DNA from: Prescottella soli
GTDB lineage: Bacteria; Actinomycetota; Actinomycetes; Mycobacteriales; Mycobacteriaceae
Assembly: GCF_040024445.1 (NCBI RefSeq)
Contig: NZ_CP157276.1
Span: 5,084,001-5,148,000, forward strand
Direction of reading: 5' to 3'
Length of the DNA: 64,000 nt
Shown here: positions 28,061 to 35,963 of the stretch, in pieces
Numbering within the stretch: position 1 is the first letter of the stretch
Layout of the letters: each line of letters begins with the position of its first letter
Made by a program: the position numbers and the translations under genes
The notes under the pieces: generated by a model
Seen by the model: only the letters and a program-made list of their open reading frames with translations
The model's database searches: none
Told to the model about the DNA's origin: nothing

Positions 28061-28893
28061 TGGCCACGACACTGACTCGCCGGAAGAACTGGCTCGCTGT
28101 CACCGGAACCGTCGGCCCGCTGGGCATCGGCATCGCGGCGCTGTGGCTCAGCGTCATCGTGTTGCTGCCGCTCGCGGCGCTCACCGTCACCTCCCTCGAG
28201 GACGGCATCAGCGGCTTCTGGGACGCGGTCACCGCGCCCGGTGCGCTCGCCGCGCTGCGGGTGACCATCACGGTGTCGGTGATCGTCGCGCTCATCAACG
28301 TCGTGATGGGCACGATGATCGCCTGGGTGCTGGTGCGGGACGAGTTCCCGGGCAAGCGAATCGTCAACGCGCTCATCGACCTTCCGTTCGCGTTGCCGAC
28401 GATCGTCGCCAGCATCGTGATGCTGTCGCTGTACGGTCCACAGAGCCCGATCGACGTGCACCTCAACGCCACCCAGCCGGGTCTGATCGTGGCGCTCGCG
28501 TTCGTCACACTGCCCTTCGTCGTCCGGTCGGTGCAGCCGGTGCTGATGGAGGCCGACCGGGAGGTCGAGGAGGCGGCGGCGTCGCTGGGCGCGAGTAACT
28601 GGACGATCTTCCGCCGGGTGGTGCTGCCGACGCTGGCCCCGGCGGTCATCAGCGGCGCCGGACTGGCGTTCGCCCGCGCGATCGGCGAATACGGCTCGGT
28701 GGTCCTGATCGGCGGAAACATTCCCCGTGAGACCCAGGTGGCGTCGCAGTACATTCAGCAGCAGATCGAGATCGACCGACCGGTCAGCGCCGCGGCGGTG
28801 TCGGTGACGCTGTTGGTGATCGCGTTCGTGACGCTGTTCGTGCTGCGCATATTCGCGGCCCGCAACCAGCGTCGAGAGGAGCACGCGCAGTGA
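28060..28893 (+). CDS. cysT: Sulfate ABC transporter permease CysT
   Basis: 277 aa from an ATG sharing a base with the subI2 stop (TAATG). Six membrane helices of the MetI-like permease type: first helix LWLSVIVLLPLAAL, and the EAA loop EVEEAAASLGASNWTIFRRVVLPTL which contacts the CysA ATPase. DLPFALPTIVASIVML is typical of CysT. It forms the membrane channel with CysW for sulfate/thiosulfate import. Translational coupling with subI2 upstream and cysW downstream (4-base overlap). Confidence 0.95.
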   Translation: MATTLTRRKNWLAVTGTVGPLGIGIAALWLSVIVLLPLAALTVTSLEDGISGFWDAVTAPGALAALRVTITVSVIVALINVVMGTMIAWVLVRDEFPGKRIVNALIDLPFALPTIVASIVMLSLYGPQSPIDVHLNATQPGLIVALAFVTLPFVVRSVQPVLMEADREVEEAAASLGASNWTIFRRVVLPTLAPAVISGAGLAFARAIGEYGSVVLIGGNIPRETQVASQYIQQQIEIDRPVSAAAVSVTLLVIAFVTLFVLRIFAARNQRREEHAQ

Positions 28894-29696
28894 AGGTCTC
28901 CCCGTGGGCGCGGATCAGCATCCGCACCGTCGTCCTCGCCTACCTCTTCGTGCTGCTGATCGTCCCGATCGGCGTGATCCTGTTCCGCACCTTCGAGCAC
29001 GGGTTCGTCGCGTTCTACCAGGCGATCAGCACCCCGGCAGCGATATCGGCGCTCAACCTGTCGCTGCTGATCGTCGCGATCGTGGTGCCGATCAACGTCG
29101 TGTTCGGCATCGTCACCGCGCTGGCACTGGTGCGGGGACGCTTCCCCGGGCGGGGGCTGTTGCAGTCGGTCGTGGACCTTCCGTTCGCGGTGTCGCCCAT
29201 CGTCGTCGGCGTCTCGCTGATCCTGCTGTGGGGTGCCAACGGCTGGTTCGGCGGTGTCGAGTCGCTCGGCTTCAAGGTGATCTTCGGGCTGCCCGGCATG
29301 GTGATCGCGACGATCTTCGTGACACTGCCGTTCGTGGTGCGCGAGGTCGAGCCGGTGCTGCACGAGATCGGCGACGAGCAGGAGCAGGCCGCGGCGACCC
29401 TGGGCGCCTCCAAGTGGCAGACGTTCTCGCGGATCACGCTGCCCGCCATCCGCTGGGGGTTGACGTACGGCATCGTCCTCACCGTCGCCCGCGCGCTCGG
29501 TGAGTTCGGTGCGGTCATCATGGTCTCGTCCGGCATTCCCGGCCAGTCGCAGACCCTGACGTTGCTCGTGCACTCCCGATACATCGACGACCACAACACC
29601 TTCGGGGCCTACGCCGCGGCGACACTGCTGATGTCGATCGCGCTCGTGACCCTGCTGCTGATGACTCTGCTCGACCGCAAGAGGAGCACGACATGA
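28890..29696 (+). CDS. cysW: Sulfate ABC transporter permease CysW
   Basis: 268 aa from a GTG overlapping the cysT stop (GTGA). Six helices; [20 protein letters not shown] and the EAA loop [26 protein letters not shown] identify CysW. The C-terminal [11 protein letters not shown] ends the last helix. It pairs with CysT to form the inner-membrane channel. An ATGA overlap leads into cysA. Confidence 0.95.
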   Translation: MKVSPWARISIRTVVLAYLFVLLIVPIGVILFRTFEHGFVAFYQAISTPAAISALNLSLLIVAIVVPINVVFGIVTALALVRGRFPGRGLLQSVVDLPFAVSPIVVGVSLILLWGANGWFGGVESLGFKVIFGLPGMVIATIFVTLPFVVREVEPVLHEIGDEQEQAAATLGASKWQTFSRITLPAIRWGLTYGIVLTVARALGEFGAVIMVSSGIPGQSQTLTLLVHSRYIDDHNTFGAYAAATLLMSIALVTLLLMTLLDRKRSTT

Positions 29697-30640
29697 TTAC
29701 CGTGACCGGGGCGCGCAAGAACTACGGCGATTTCGCCGCACTCGACGACGTCACCCTCGAGATTCCGTCGGGGTCGCTGACGGCACTGCTGGGGCCCAGC
29801 GGCTCGGGCAAGTCGACGCTGTTGCGGTCCATCGCCGGCCTCGAGCAGCCCGACTCGGGAACCATCACGATCGCCGGCGAGGACGTCACCGGTGTGCCGC
29901 CGCAGAAGCGCGACATCGGGTTCGTCTTCCAGCACTACGCGGCGTTCAAGCACATGACGGTGCGTGACAACGTCGCGTTCGGGCTCAAGATCCGCAAGCG
30001 CCCCAAGGCCGAGATCGCCAAGAAAGTCGACGACCTCCTCGAGATCGTGGGACTCGACGGCTTCCAGCACCGCTACCCGGCCCAGCTGTCGGGCGGTCAG
30101 CGCCAGCGCATGGCCCTCGCGCGGGCCCTCGCGGTGGATCCGCAGGTGTTGCTGCTCGACGAGCCCTTCGGCGCCCTCGACGCGAAGGTGCGTGACGACC
30201 TGCGGGCGTGGTTGCGCCGGCTGCACGACGAGGTCCACGTCACGACGGTCCTGGTCACCCACGACCAGGAGGAGGCGCTCGACGTCGCCGACCGGATCGC
30301 GGTGCTCAACAAGGGGCGGATCGAGCAGGTCGGTACTCCGCAGGAGTTGTACGACACCCCCGCCAACGACTTCGTGATGTCGTTCCTCGGCCCGGTCGCC
30401 CGTCTCAACGGGCAGCTCGTGCGACCGCACGACCTGCGGTTGGACCGCAACCAGCTCCCGCAGTCGTTCGCGGCCACCGTGTCCCGGGTCGTCCACCTCG
30501 GATTCGAGGTGCGCGTCGAGTTGCAGCCGAAGACCGGCGCGCAGGAACTCTCCGCGCAGATCACGCGTAGCGACGCCGACGCGCTGGGGCTGCGCGAGGG
30601 CGAGACGGTGTACGTCCGTCCGAGCGACGTCACCGGATAG
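29693..30640 (+). CDS. cysA: Sulfate ABC transporter ATP-binding protein
   Basis: 315 aa from an ATG overlapping the cysW stop. Walker [13 protein letters not shown]-loop [14 protein letters not shown], signature [16 protein letters not shown], Walker [19 protein letters not shown] and H-loop [14 protein letters not shown] are all intact. A short TOBE-like C-terminal region (about 245-315) follows, somewhat shorter than the usual 350-residue CysA. It powers sulfate and thiosulfate uptake. Last gene of the leader 2 operon; it converges on a serine hydrolase gene. Confidence 0.96.
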   Translation: MITVTGARKNYGDFAALDDVTLEIPSGSLTALLGPSGSGKSTLLRSIAGLEQPDSGTITIAGEDVTGVPPQKRDIGFVFQHYAAFKHMTVRDNVAFGLKIRKRPKAEIAKKVDDLLEIVGLDGFQHRYPAQLSGGQRQRMALARALAVDPQVLLLDEPFGALDAKVRDDLRAWLRRLHDEVHVTTVLVTHDQEEALDVADRIAVLNKGRIEQVGTPQELYDTPANDFVMSFLGPVARLNGQLVRPHDLRLDRNQLPQSFAATVSRVVHLGFEVRVELQPKTGAQELSAQITRSDADALGLREGETVYVRPSDVTG

Positions 30641-30663
30641 TCGGCCTGTTGCAGGTCGGTGGG

Positions 30664-31944
30664 TCAGGAGCCCGACGAACCCCACGGCAGCGAGCCGCTG
30701 CTGCCGGTCGCCGTCTCGGAGGTGTTCGGGGCGAGTGTGCTCATGAGATCCTTGGTGGCCGCGGTGACCAGATCCATGTTGTGGCCGTTGTTGAGCACAG
30801 TCACCGCCCATCCCCGCGCGGGTACCAGGTAGGTGGCGCTGGTCGAACCGGCCGCGCCGCCGTTCTTGAACGCGTGTGCGGGGGTGATGCCGGATGACGG
30901 GTACAGCTGCCACCCCATGCCCATCTGCATATCCTTCTGCACGGGATTCGACGGTCCGGGTATCGCGGTGATCATCGACTGCAGCACCGGCACGAGCGGG
31001 TTGTCGCCGTAGCCGAGTGTGGCGGCCGCCCACGTGGCCATGTCCGACACCGTGCTGACGAGTCCGCCGCCGCCGGCGAGCGCGGCCGTGTTGTCCCACA
31101 GGTCGGTGGGGTGGCCGTCCGCGTACGGCTGAGCGAGATTCGCGGCGCGGGATTCGAGGGTGGTCGCGGTCATCCCGAGTGGACCGGTCAGCTCACGCTG
31201 GACCACGGGACCGAACGGCGGCTGGTCCCGTCCCGGTCCGAAGGCGTCCGCCATCAGCGTGCCGAGCGTGCCGAACCCGAAGTCCGAGTACAGCCAGGAG
31301 GTGCCGGGAGCGGTGTGCAGCGCGCCCGGCGCCTCGAGCCCCTGCCACAGGAAGTCCCTGTCGTAGAGGGCCTTCGGATTGCACATGATCCGGCCCTCGC
31401 AGGGCTTGTCGAGATTGGGCGGATCGTCGGTCAGGCCGGACCGGTGGGTGACGAGGTCGCCGAGCGTGATCGCCGCGCCTGCCTCTGTCGGCAGCGTCAC
31501 CCCGTGGGCGTAGTCCTGCGCGAGGTCGCTCAGCTGCGACTGGCCGTCGGCGATGCGTTTGGCCAGCAGCGCCGCGGTGAACGTCTTGGTCTCCGAGGCG
31601 ATCTCGAACTGGGTCTGCGGTGCCACCGGCGTTCCGGCGGCCTTGTCGGCGGAGCCGAAGTAGTAGGCGGTGGTGACGGGCCGTGCGGGGTCCGCGGGAT
31701 CGGACTTGACGATCGCGATCGCGACACCCGGGCCCGAATGCGCCATGATGCGCTGCGCGGTCAGGGTCACGGCCAGAGCCTCCGACGAGGGGCCGGGCGT
31801 CGAGAAGGGATTGGTGACCGGGAAGGCATCGGCGACGGCGGGTGTGGCGGTGGCGCCGAACGTGAGCGTCGCTGCAGCAGCGACCGTGAGGGCGGCGACT
31901 CCGAATCGTCGGCGCGTGCGCCGATCAGTGGGCGGCATGGCCAC
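30664..31944 (-). CDS. Secreted serine hydrolase, class C beta-lactamase-like
   Basis: 426 aa with a signal peptide (RRFGVAALTVAAAATLTFG, cleavage near PAVADA). Penicillin-binding/class C fold: the SxxK nucleophile SETK (about residue 118), YSDFG in the position of the YxN motif (Asp replacing Asn), and KNGGAAG as the KTG-like strand. HRSGLTDDPP is typical of the EstB/D-aminopeptidase-type branch. It probably hydrolyses an ester, amide or peptidoglycan-related bond outside the cell. A Ser/Gly-rich C-terminal tail follows. Monocistronic; substrate unknown. Confidence 0.85.
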   Translation of the reverse strand: MAMPPTDRRTRRRFGVAALTVAAAATLTFGATATPAVADAFPVTNPFSTPGPSSEALAVTLTAQRIMAHSGPGVAIAIVKSDPADPARPVTTAYYFGSADKAAGTPVAPQTQFEIASETKTFTAALLAKRIADGQSQLSDLAQDYAHGVTLPTEAGAAITLGDLVTHRSGLTDDPPNLDKPCEGRIMCNPKALYDRDFLWQGLEAPGALHTAPGTSWLYSDFGFGTLGTLMADAFGPGRDQPPFGPVVQRELTGPLGMTATTLESRAANLAQPYADGHPTDLWDNTAALAGGGGLVSTVSDMATWAAATLGYGDNPLVPVLQSMITAIPGPSNPVQKDMQMGMGWQLYPSSGITPAHAFKNGGAAGSTSATYLVPARGWAVTVLNNGHNMDLVTAATKDLMSTLAPNTSETATGSSGSLPWGSSGS

Positions 31945-32004
31945 GAGAATATCTCTGCGGCAATCGCTTTCGCAGGGTAGTCGGCAACCCGAACGAACGA
32001 ACGT

Positions 32005-32520
32005 TCAGCGGAGGGCGGTCCAGGAGTTCACACAGTGGTATTCGCGGTCGCTGTAGACCAGGGGAGCGGCGAGGGATTCCGGTTCGAGGATCCGCTGGAC
32101 CGCCGCGACGATGACGAGCGCAGATCCCGCCGCCGTCGTCGACAGCGGTGTGCAGCGCAGGACCGCACCGGTCCCGTGCAGGAGGGGTTCGCCGGTCGCG
32201 AGGGGTGACCAGGCAGTCTCCGAACCGAATCGCGGCCGGCCTGGTGTCGCGAACTGGCGGGCCAGTTCCACGTTCTCGGCCGTGAGCAGGTGGATCAGCA
32301 GGCTCCGGGCCTGCGCTATTTCGGCGGCGGACCCGCGGACCGACTGCAGCGAAAAGCCGAGGATCGCGGGATCGGCGGACACCGATGCGACGGACGAAGA
32401 CGTCAGGCCGACCGGGCCGCAGCTGCCCTGCGCAGTGACGACCGTGACCCCGGCGGGATGCCCGCGGAAGGTGCGCCGGAAGTCGTCGCTGAGCTGGGAC
32501 GTCGATGTCGCGGTGGTCAA
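32005..32520 (-). CDS. Flavin reductase-domain protein
   Basis: 171 aa from a TTG at 32520 (no better start in frame). Flavin reductase (FMN-binding split-barrel) pattern: FRRTFRGHPAGVTVVTA, GLTSSSVASVSADPAILGFSL and the NVELARQFA segment; YSDREYHCVNSW closes the domain. Such proteins supply reduced FMN or FAD to two-component monooxygenases such as HsaA or desulfurisation enzymes. No monooxygenase is adjacent. It is divergent from the YjbR/HhH gene across an intergenic palindrome. Confidence 0.87.
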   Translation of the reverse strand: MTTATSTSQLSDDFRRTFRGHPAGVTVVTAQGSCGPVGLTSSSVASVSADPAILGFSLQSVRGSAAEIAQARSLLIHLLTAENVELARQFATPGRPRFGSETAWSPLATGEPLLHGTGAVLRCTPLSTTAAGSALVIVAAVQRILEPESLAAPLVYSDREYHCVNSWTALR

Positions 32521-32568
32521 AGCGGGGCCCTTCGTCGTGTCTGCGGGGTGACAGATCCGACGCTAGAA

Positions 32569-32586
32569 CCTCGAGTTAGCTCGAGG
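32569..32586. promoter_or_regulatory. Palindrome between flavin reductase and YjbR genes
   Basis: CCTCGAG-TTAG-CTCGAGG, a perfect 7-bp inverted repeat with a 4-base centre, in the 116-base divergent gap. It may be a regulator site or a short hairpin; no regulator gene is adjacent. Confidence 0.45.
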
Positions 32587-32636
32587 TAAAGCGGATGTGC
32601 TCGACGCCACGCTCGGGTGACCCTACGATCTCGTGC

Positions 32637-33203
32637 ATGACGACGCTCCGCCAGCTCCGCAACATCGCCACGTCGTTGCCGGACGTCACCAGCGGCACCC
32701 ACTTCGGGCTCGAGGCGTACCGGGTGCGCGGACGTGTCTTCGCGTCGGTCACGCGGGACGGTGGGGCCGTGCAACTGTGGTTGCCCGAGGACGCGGTCGC
32801 CGAGATCCGCGCTTGCAACCCGGCCGCCGAGCCGATCACCCGGCAGGAGCGGACGATCGGGGTCCGCCTCCCGCTCGCCGATGTCGACGCCCGCCGGCTG
32901 AACGACCTCGTCCGGCGGGCGTGGCTGTCCCAGGCGCCGCAGCGGCTCGTCGCCGAGACGCCGGCGGCAGAGACTGCGGAACTCGGCGTGAGGGAGTTGT
33001 CGACGGCGATAGGCCGGCCCGCGACCCGGGCGCTGCAGCAGGCCGGAATCATGACGCTCGAGGCCGTGGCGCGGCATTCCCGGAAGGAACTGCTCGCGCT
33101 CCACGGTGTGGGGCCCAAGGCGATCCGGGTGCTCGCGGGGGTGCTCGGGGAGCGCGGGTCGACGTTCCGCGACGAGAGCATCGATCCGTCCTCCGCCGGG
33201 TGA
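32637..33203 (+). CDS. YjbR/MmcQ-like protein fused to a helix-hairpin-helix domain
   Basis: 188 aa from the ATG at 32637. Residues 1-110 show the YjbR (CyaY-like fold) pattern: LPDVTSGTHFGLEAYRVRGRVFASV, then LWLPEDAVAEI and a C-terminal LVRRAWLSQAPQRL. Residues about 125-180 form a helix-hairpin-helix/SAM-like DNA-binding segment, GRPATRALQQAGIMTLEAVA and LLALHGVGPKAIRVLAGVL, as in the RNA polymerase alpha C-terminal domain and UvrC. The fusion suggests a DNA-linked role. YjbR proteins have no settled function. Confidence 0.78.
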   Translation: MTTLRQLRNIATSLPDVTSGTHFGLEAYRVRGRVFASVTRDGGAVQLWLPEDAVAEIRACNPAAEPITRQERTIGVRLPLADVDARRLNDLVRRAWLSQAPQRLVAETPAAETAELGVRELSTAIGRPATRALQQAGIMTLEAVARHSRKELLALHGVGPKAIRVLAGVLGERGSTFRDESIDPSSAG

Positions 33204-33207
33204 GGCG

Positions 33208-33984
33208 TCAGTGCGGCGGTGACCCGGGTTCCAGCGGCATCGTCTCCGCGTTCCCTTCGCGCACCGCGCGGACGTAGCGGTCGACGTAGTCGCGCTCGAG
33301 CGCCTCGGCGTCCGCCCGGCCCGGCCAGCCGTCGGGCAGGAGAACCCCGTCGCGGGTGCACCGGGTCTGCCGAGCGGGTCCGAGGTCGGGCAGCGCGCCC
33401 CCGAAGTCGCACCGGTCGAACGTCGTGAGTGCCGAGAACCGGACGTCGGCGAATGTGCAGGCCACGAACCGGGCGCCGGTGAGCTTCGCGTCGGTGAGGT
33501 CCGCCCCGTCGAACACGCACCGCTCGAACACGGTGTTCTCGCCGAGGGTGATCCTGCGCAGCGACGCGCCCGTGAAGTCGCAGTCGACGAGCCGACGGCC
33601 GATCCGCGCCCCGGTGAGGCGTGCCGTGCGAAAGGTGCACCGCACGAAGAGGCGGTCGAGCACGCTGTCCGCCGCGGAGATCTTGTCGAAGCGGCTGTCC
33701 GTCACCTCGGTCTCGAAGATGTGCAGCGAACCCCGTGCATGGCTCAGGTCGAGCCGCTCCAGCGCCAGGTACTTGACCGAGAGTGCGTGCCCTCGAGCGG
33801 TCTCCACGCCACGAAGATCGACCGCACCGTCCGCGGTGACGCCCTGCGGGGACGTGACCTCGTGAGTGCGCCCGACGAACCGGGACTGTTCGACGATCTG
33901 TCGGCGGACGTCGGCCACGTCGTCCGGACTCCACCTGCGTCGCAGCGACACCGCGCTTTCCGCGGCGGGCCTTCCCTTCGTCAC
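33208..33984 (-). CDS. Pentapeptide-repeat protein
   Basis: 258 aa from a GTG at 33984. A run of A(D/N)Lxx-type repeats spans about residues 70-200 (CTFRTARLTGARIGRRLVDCDFTG, VFDGADLTDAKLTGARFVACTF), which should fold as a right-handed quadrilateral beta-helix. In some actinobacteria (MfpA) such a helix mimics DNA and protects gyrase from quinolones; this protein has longer flanking regions and no clear dimer cap, so that role is not assured. It follows the YjbR/HhH gene on the other strand with a 4-base gap. Confidence 0.83.
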   Translation of the reverse strand: MTKGRPAAESAVSLRRRWSPDDVADVRRQIVEQSRFVGRTHEVTSPQGVTADGAVDLRGVETARGHALSVKYLALERLDLSHARGSLHIFETEVTDSRFDKISAADSVLDRLFVRCTFRTARLTGARIGRRLVDCDFTGASLRRITLGENTVFERCVFDGADLTDAKLTGARFVACTFADVRFSALTTFDRCDFGGALPDLGPARQTRCTRDGVLLPDGWPGRADAEALERDYVDRYVRAVREGNAETMPLEPGSPPH

Positions 33985-34005
33985 GCGCCCACTATAGGGA
34001 CCGGG

Positions 34006-34127
34006 TCAGGCGGAGAGCCTCCACCTCGACGCCGTGTCGAGCGCCGCGCGGTACCGGTCGAGCACGACGTCGGGAGCGGCGTCGTGGTCAGGTCGTCGCG
34101 AGCGACAGCGATCAACGGCGTCACGGT
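34006..34127 (-). pseudogene. Internally deleted cbiX-type remnant
   Basis: The minus-strand stretch ends DVVLDRYRAAL...RLSA-stop, aligning with the cbiX C-terminus DVTLDRYRTAL...ERSA-stop; from the stop codon to the shared GGTACCGGTCGAG the two DNA copies have the same 50-base spacing. About 50 bases upstream another frame reads TVTPLIAVAR, matching the cbiX N-terminus TVTPPLIAVAH. So the start and end of a chelatase gene remain with the middle deleted and a frameshift between. It lies just before ddh, with the intact cbiX just after it. Confidence 0.65.
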
Positions 34128-34183
34128 CCAGGTACGGTGGGCGGTTGGGCAGCCGACGGACGTCTGCCCTGCTAGGAGGCGTA

Positions 34184-35179
34184 GTGGTAAGCGGTCGGAT
34201 CCGTATCGGCATCGCCGGATACGGCAATCTGGGTCGAGGAGTGGAGTCCGCGGTCGCGGCGAGCGCGGACATGACGTTGGTGGGGGTGTTCACCCGACGC
34301 GACCCGGCGGCGCTCATGCCACAGCGGCCGGACACGGCGGTGTTCGGTTGGGATGCACTCGCCGGGTACGAGCACGAGATCGACGTGTTGATCCTGTGCG
34401 GTGGTTCGAAGTCGGATCTGCCGCAGCAGGGCCCGGAGTTGGCGGCGCGATTCAACACTGTGGACAGCTTCGATACGCATGCCCGCATCCCCGAATACTT
34501 CGCCGCCGTGGATGCCCCGGCACGCAACGCCGGCCGCACGGCGCTGATCTCGACCGGCTGGGACCCGGGGTTGTTCTCGATCAACCGTGTCTACGGTGAG
34601 GCGATCCTGCCCGTGGGGGAGACCTACACCTTCTGGGGGCGTGGTGTCAGCCAGGGCCACTCCGATGCGGTGCGCCGGGTGCCCGGTGTCGCGGCCGCCG
34701 TGCAGTACACGCTGCCGTCGGAGGTGGCGATGGCGAAGGTGCGTGGCGGCAGCCGGCCCGAATTGACGACCCGTGAGAAGCACACCCGCGAGTGCTTCGT
34801 CGTCCTCGACGCAGGCGCAGGCGCCGACGCCGACGTGGTCCGTGAGGCGATCGTTACGATGCCCGACTACTTCGACCAGTACGACACGGTCGTCCACTTC
34901 GTCGACGCGGACACTCTCGCGCGCGATCATGGGGGAATGCCGCACGGCGGCTTCGTGATCCGCAGTGGGTCCACCGGTACCGGGAACGTGCAGACCGTCG
35001 AGTACAGCCTCGCGTTGGGCAGCAATCCCGAGTTCACCGCGAGCGTCCTGGTGGCGTACGCGCGGGCGGTGTACCGGTTGAATGCCGACGGCCGGATCGG
35101 CGCTCACACCGTCTACGACGTCCCTCCTGGTCTGTTGTCGCCGAAGTCGCCGGACCAGTTGCGCGCTGAACTGCTGTAA
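34184..35179 (+). CDS. ddh: Meso-diaminopimelate D-dehydrogenase
   Basis: 331 aa from a GTG at 34184, four bases after AGGAGG. NADPH-binding start IRIGIAGYGNLGRGVE, then VFTRRDPAAL, CGGSKSDLPQQGPE, ISTGWDPGLFSINR, FWGRGVSQGHSDAVRRVPGV and MPHGGFVIRSG, all signatures of Ddh. The enzyme makes meso-diaminopimelate directly from tetrahydrodipicolinate, bypassing the succinylase route, for lysine and the cell wall. It is patchy among actinobacteria. Located inside the sulfur module between a cbiX relic and cbiX, it looks like an insertion. The terminator lies in the convergent cbiX 3' end. Confidence 0.93.
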   Translation: MVSGRIRIGIAGYGNLGRGVESAVAASADMTLVGVFTRRDPAALMPQRPDTAVFGWDALAGYEHEIDVLILCGGSKSDLPQQGPELAARFNTVDSFDTHARIPEYFAAVDAPARNAGRTALISTGWDPGLFSINRVYGEAILPVGETYTFWGRGVSQGHSDAVRRVPGVAAAVQYTLPSEVAMAKVRGGSRPELTTREKHTRECFVVLDAGAGADADVVREAIVTMPDYFDQYDTVVHFVDADTLARDHGGMPHGGFVIRSGSTGTGNVQTVEYSLALGSNPEFTASVLVAYARAVYRLNADGRIGAHTVYDVPPGLLSPKSPDQLRAELL

Positions 35180-35189
35180 CGCGGACGGG

Positions 35190-35963
35190 TCAGGCGGACC
35201 GCTCTGCCCGCGCGATGGCGGGCAGAGCGGTCCGGTACCGGTCGAGTGTGACGTCGACGAGGCTGCTGTGTGCGCCGATGGTGTCGGCGAGGATCGCGTC
35301 GGGGGCCGCCTCGAGCGCGGCCGTGCCCAGTCGGTCGGTCAGACGTCCGGGAGCGAGAAACCAGGGGGCGATCACGATGCGCTCGACCCCTCGCGAGCGC
35401 AGCAGTGAGACCGCCTGTGCGACGGTCGGTTCGGCGGACGTGGCGAAGCAGACGACGGTTCCGGCCCAGCGGGTGCCCGCGGCGAGTACGGGCGCGAGGG
35501 CGCGGGTGCGATCATTCGCCCGTGGGTCCGACGAGCCGACGGCCGCGAGGACGACACCGGTGCGGCTGTCGTCGGTGTCGACGCCGCTCGCCACGATCCG
35601 GTCCCGTACAGCGCCGACCAGCCGGTGGTCGTGGCCCAGCACGTCCGACTGGATGAGCGTCAGCCGAGGATGCCGCGCACGGGCGCCGGAGAGAATGCCC
35701 GGCAGATCCACACGCGCGTGAAAGGCGCTGCCGAGTAGCAGTGGGACCACGATTGCCGTGGAATGGCCCTCCGCGGCAACAGCGTCGACGACCTGGTCCA
35801 CCGACGGCGCGTTCAGGTCCAGGAAGCACAGCCGGACGTCGAGGTCCGGTCGCCGCGCGCGGATCGCCGCCACGGCAGCCGTGACCACCCGAGCGGATCG
35901 GGGGTCACGGCTGCCGTGGGCGACGGCGATCAGCGGCGGCGTCACGGTCTCAGACCCGCTCAC
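35190..35963 (-). CDS. Sirohydrochlorin chelatase (CbiX/SirB type)
   Basis: 257 aa from a GTG overlapping the cysN end by 14 bases. Two tandem CbiX half-domains: the first begins PPLIAVAHGSRDPRS (metal-binding His), followed by VPLLLGSAFHARVDLP; the second has VVLAAVGSSDPRAND and RIVIAPWFLAPGRLTDR. It inserts Fe2+ into sirohydrochlorin to give siroheme, the cofactor of NirA encoded at the head of the same operon. The C-terminus LDRYRTALPAIARAERSA is the part duplicated in the relic at 34006. M. tuberculosis has an equivalent gene beside cysH-nirA. Confidence 0.88.
   Translation of the reverse strand: MSGSETVTPPLIAVAHGSRDPRSARVVTAAVAAIRARRPDLDVRLCFLDLNAPSVDQVVDAVAAEGHSTAIVVPLLLGSAFHARVDLPGILSGARARHPRLTLIQSDVLGHDHRLVGAVRDRIVASGVDTDDSRTGVVLAAVGSSDPRANDRTRALAPVLAAGTRWAGTVVCFATSAEPTVAQAVSLLRSRGVERIVIAPWFLAPGRLTDRLGTAALEAAPDAILADTIGAHSSLVDVTLDRYRTALPAIARAERSA
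35196..35233. terminator. Terminator-like hairpin within the cbiX 3' end
   Basis: GGACCGCTCTGCCCGC at 35196-35211 pairs perfectly with 35218-35233 (16 bp, 6-base loop). It overlaps the last cbiX codons and follows ddh, so it can end the ddh transcript; it may also act on the opposite strand. Confidence 0.65.
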
